Shown here one piece after another: positions 60,045-64,000 of a stretch of DNA of 64,000 nucleotides (position 1 is the first letter of the stretch; each line of letters opens with the position of its first letter). Below the pieces are notes generated by a model, which worked only from the letters and a program-made list of their open reading frames with translations, had not been told where the DNA came from and searched no databases. The stretch is from Pyrocephalus nanus (Eukaryota; Chordata; Aves; Passeriformes; Tyrannidae): assembly GCA_038380795.1 (NCBI GenBank), contig CM076266.1, forward strand, positions 13,972,001 through 14,036,000, read 5' to 3'. The position numbers were made by a program, and so were the translations under genes.

Positions 60045-63000
60045 TGTATTTCAGTTTAACAACATCCTTAGCAATGATGAGAATAATGCATAGCAAAGGG
60101 AGACATAACAGCTGGGTAGCAGGAGCAGAAGAAAGCTACCTGGAAAATCTGAGACATAGTTTGAGCACTGGTTCACATTTTCTGACTTTAAAATGGGACA
60201 GGCAGGAGTATATGTGTCCAAAGGGACTAGAGGAAGCAGAGTTGAACTAATAAGATAAAGGCACAAATAGAACAAATGGCAAAGATATCATATGGGTAGG
60301 GCAGTGTGAGGGCACCAAGAGAAATAAAGGATTGAAAAGGATGCTATTCCTCCTCAGATGGAAAGTGGTTGCAACCAAGATCAGATTTAGTGACTAAATG
60401 ACCAGAAACAACAGCAATTTTCCCCTTTTTTCCACATTTTGAGGTCTGTGTGACAATAGTTTATTCTTTTAAGTTACAGCAATTCAGCCTTACATCCTTT
60501 CCTATTCCAGGAAGGCAAAACATAAATGAATGATGAAGCTTTCCAGAAGTACGGTATCAGTGTAGATCTAGTTCTGAAATGAATCCAGCTTTTTGGGGAA
60601 GATCCCTAACAATTCACTTAGGTTTGAATCATGATGTTTCATTGTTTTGAGTTGATACTTTAGCAACAAATAGTTGTTTCTTCTTGTGAAAATATTGGGG
60701 GTACAGATCATTTCACACAAAGGGGTTACTCTCCTTTGCTTGTTTTTCCTTTCCTGTGAAACACTTAACACTGTTCTTTGGAAAAATCTCAGCTGTATGC
60801 TGCATTTGAACAGAAGTAAAGAAGGTGACAGCTAGCAGGGGACATAGCAAGGTGCCTGATGTGGTTGTTTCATTGTATGTTCCTCCTTTTGATTCTTTTT
60901 CAATGTTCTGTACAAAGACAACTGACAGAGATTGAAAAATGAATCTTGAGCATATTAAATGTATCCTGCATATTCAGCACTGAAAATAAATATCAGATTC
61001 TCATACTATTGTTCAATAAATTTGGCCCATTGTGTGTCATTTTCCTAGCATGACTTGTCTTTTCTCGCTTTCACCATTTAGAAATTTATCTGCCTCTTTT
61101 CTTTCTTTTTAATTTTAAGATATTACAATCATCCGGGTATTGTTCAAATGGAAACAGGACTTCTCTTCTTGCAAAGTCCCCAGGTGAACTCTGAAGTAAA
61201 TGGAATATAGTTGCTGTTGTCTGATATTTACTTGGATCTAAAACATCATATAATTCACACTGTAACAGGCTGTATTTTACAATCAGGAGGCCCAATCCAC
61301 AGCTGGCACAACTCCACTGAACTCACTGGAGTTGAACTGCTTTATTGAATTGCCTTGTAAAACCTATATATTGTAAGTGGATGTGCTGCAGTCCTTGGAG
61401 TGGAAATATCAATGACTTTCACTAGTGCACAAATTTAAGTATAACCCCAAGCTGCTCTTATTCCTCTAGGGGCATTATGTTAGTTTTATTAATGAGTGGG
61501 GAGGGTCTTTTCTCCAGTATGCTTCAATAGCCTATGCTGGTAGAAAGGCTGTATTTTTGAGTCTTTTGCAATTGTAAAATTGGAAGCATCTCTATGACGT
61601 AACCACTTTACGAGGGTATTTGAAACTCTAACTGTACTTCTGGGTATGAGATCACATCATAGGCATTGACCAGTGCGATTATTTCATTGCTCAAAATACT
61701 TGGGGGAAATCACTTCTGAGAATTACTTTGTTATTTTAAATGTGATTGTGTGCTGCATATCCCACCCACCTCCAAACCTGGCCTTCAGCTACGTGGACTG
61801 TCCTTCCCCTCCACTCAGCTGATGTTAGCTTGAGCTGACACTTCTTTTGGATTTTCTATTTCCCAAATGAAAAATCTTTCCCCGTGGATCACTGTATACG
61901 CTTATGTTCATCAGCCTCCCAACAAGGCCTCTCATTTCAGGTCTGAAACTTGAACTGGTGCTTAGTTATGATCACTGTCTCTCACTTCTGTCTATTTTAG
62001 CCATGTCTATACCAGGGAATGGGGCACCCACAGTTGCTGATATTGTTTAATTGTTACGTTGCTTTTGTAGCACCAACCATCTCTCTTGCAAGTGGGGATT
62101 TAGGGAACAACGTTGGACACTGATGGATCCCAGTGGGCACAAGGGTCAAACAATAGCTTCAAGGAGGATGGAATTCTGCTGTGTCCACACAAACTGTAAC
62201 GTACACCTTGCTCTACTGAGCTGTTTTGCATATTATCAGAGATGTAGCTGATTTCTAAATTCCAGGGGGTCTGATTACAATTCTCCTGTTCTGACTGGGA
62301 AATGATGGCCTGGACTGGGACTACCCCATAAGTAATCACCAAATGTGCTAAGAACTGGGATCTTATTTCAGTTGTAGGCTGCACATGCTGATGAAGGACT
62401 GGTTTTCCCCCAGCTTTTAGTACAATGTTAATTAAATGAGTACCAATATAAACATCATAACAAATAATCTTATTTTTAAGTCTTAATTAAAATTACATTT
62501 CACCTTTGGAAGAAAGGTTACACCTTGATGTTGTTTATTCTGGCTTTCTCACACACACTTACTGTATATTAAATTATCTCTCCAGGAGATGAATATGCAG
62601 AAGTTGGTGTATTTTAGAAAATAAATTTTTCATTAAGAGAAAGAAATCACACTGCAGTTTATAAAAATATTCTGAAAATTTATTGCTAGCAGTATCTAAA
62701 GCCAATCATCAAGTGAGCTGTAAAAGTTCTGTCTAGATGATTCAGTTTTTCAGAAAAATCTCTGCATTGTTCATATCTGTGTATCCAGCTGCTTGGATTT
62801 CTCTGGATGTTTCCTTGGAAGCAGACAGAAAAAACATAAAACAAAAACAAATAACAAGGTAAATGAATATCTAAAATTATGTAGCTTTTACATGTCTTGA
62901 ATATATAGCCACAAACTTTGATTAATACCATTATAGGTAACAACAACCATTCTTTAAACAAGCAAGAAGCCTGATATTATTACACAGGAGCATGTGTCCA

Positions 63001-64000
63001 TACCCCCCTAACTTCCCCACTTGCACAGACCATAAAGGGGGTTAATCCATATGGAGGACTAGCTAATGACAACAGTAGCTATTCAGCTACTGATCTTCAA
63101 CAAAACTCTCATCCCTGTGTAAGGATGTTCATGTGGACTGCTAGCAGTTCTTTGTATGTATGCTTCTTGGCTGGTTTGCTACCATGTAAAGCAAGTCTTA
63201 CTCATTTATTCAACAATCTGTGCAAATTTAACATCATTTGGTTAATGATTTCCCTGCCAAATTCAGAGAGACAATTGTATTTAACTACAAACCTCATTTT
63301 AATATCCTATTTAAAAGTCTAATCGAACCATCACTATTTTGCCTTTGATTTGTTGTATCTTTGTGTGTTGTCTTGGAGATTTTGATGTTACTTTCCTCCA
63401 GCTTTATTGATATTTATAACACGGACAGCATGTTTCTAGAGACATTAGAGGATGGAGAAGTGCTCTCTGATGGGATACATTTCAGGTTACAAAAGGTCTA
63501 AGGAGGACACTTCACTTCTGTAAGATGGAGATGCTCTATTAATGAAAATGTTAAAAGAAAACAAGCAGCTGAAACTGGAGTACATGTTGTGGCAATCATT
63601 TTCATGGAATTAACCATGGAACTTCAGTTTCAAAAAAAATGAATACTAAATCTAAAGCCAACTCTTTGAAGATTTCTGGAAAAATAAATATGTTAACATC
63701 TGCAAATAATCCATTCTAGGAGCAAGAAAAATACATAGATTAATAATAAAAAAAAGTTGAGTCAACATACATTCTCAATAAGGCAGTTTTACTGTAAAAT
63801 ATTGAAAAGTCTCTTGTAAAAAATGTCTAGCTTTTGATAAATACTGGAATGGAGTACTTGCTGGCAAACTACTACTGTAGAAAGACTGTAGGATCTAGTG
63901 CAGAATTTCCCAAATTCTGAAATCCAAAGCATATCACATGTGATAGGCCCATTTATAAACAAGATGGTTCTGATGCCATAAAAAAACCCAAATTTTTCCC
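60045..64000. other. unique AT-rich non-coding sequence
   Basis: No gene, repeat family or RNA recognised. The longest frames are 94 and 91 codons (62100-62384 and 62686-62961, minus) with no family resemblance. The window ends in unique sequence. Confidence 0.5.

Noticed and set aside
1..64000. Prokaryotic features (operons, CRISPR, phage, terminators)
   Set aside because: Coding density, base composition and repeat content are those of vertebrate nuclear DNA; no CRISPR-like regularly spaced repeats were seen.
1..64000. Endogenous retrovirus or LTR pair
   Set aside because: No paired direct repeats bounded by TG...CA, no recognisable gag or pol frame of retroviral type, and no primer-binding site seen.

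Overview
The window looks like vertebrate nuclear DNA, most likely from a bird; a crocodilian or turtle is the main alternative. It is AT-rich and CpG-poor. No open frame exceeds about 171 codons, and there is no sign of operons, ribosome binding sites or dense coding. The lineage call rests on chicken-repeat-1 (CR1) LINE fragments. One is a 3' end with a typical avian-style terminus (44213-44584). Two are short CR1 tails (15742-15805 plus, 33011-33084 minus), one is an internal CR1 piece on the minus strand (48558-48755), and one is a much older CR1 3' half (about 4110-4852). I found no complete protein-coding gene, rRNA, functional tRNA, CRISPR array or recognisable retroviral element. The window is best read as intergenic or deep intronic sequence.

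Layout. 1-11 kb: unique AT-rich sequence, a 33-bp tandem duplication and the old CR1. 11.0-11.25 kb: a broken reverse-transcriptase fossil of a non-LTR retrotransposon that is not CR1-like. 11-27 kb: unique sequence with microsatellites, two blocks dense in developmental transcription-factor motifs (about 19.8-20.04 kb and 21.58-21.73 kb) and an RFX-type X-box (27125-27138). 30.6 kb: a 137-nt tract with only G and T on the plus strand. 33-38 kb: CR1 and MIR-like remnants, two short tandem duplications, a possible 3'-terminal exon (33802-33864), a possible internal exon in a local CpG peak (37462-37699), an L2/MIR-type tail and a pair of octamer motifs. 44-49 kb: more CR1 and a second MIR-like relic. 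51.96 kb: an AP-1-like site next to a perfect CRE palindrome. 52.84-53.27 kb: an LF-SINE-like element with a readable tRNA head. 53.7-54.0 kb: a possible decayed hAT element. 58-60 kb: an A/C-only tract, an unassigned 96-codon minus-strand frame and a 54-bp ancient tandem duplication.

No set of genes works together here. What deserves a second look is old repeat material that may have been kept for regulatory use (above all the LF-SINE), the motif-dense unique blocks, and a few exon-like segments that RNA data or cross-species alignment could confirm or dismiss. All family assignments come from reading by eye against remembered consensus features; no search was run.
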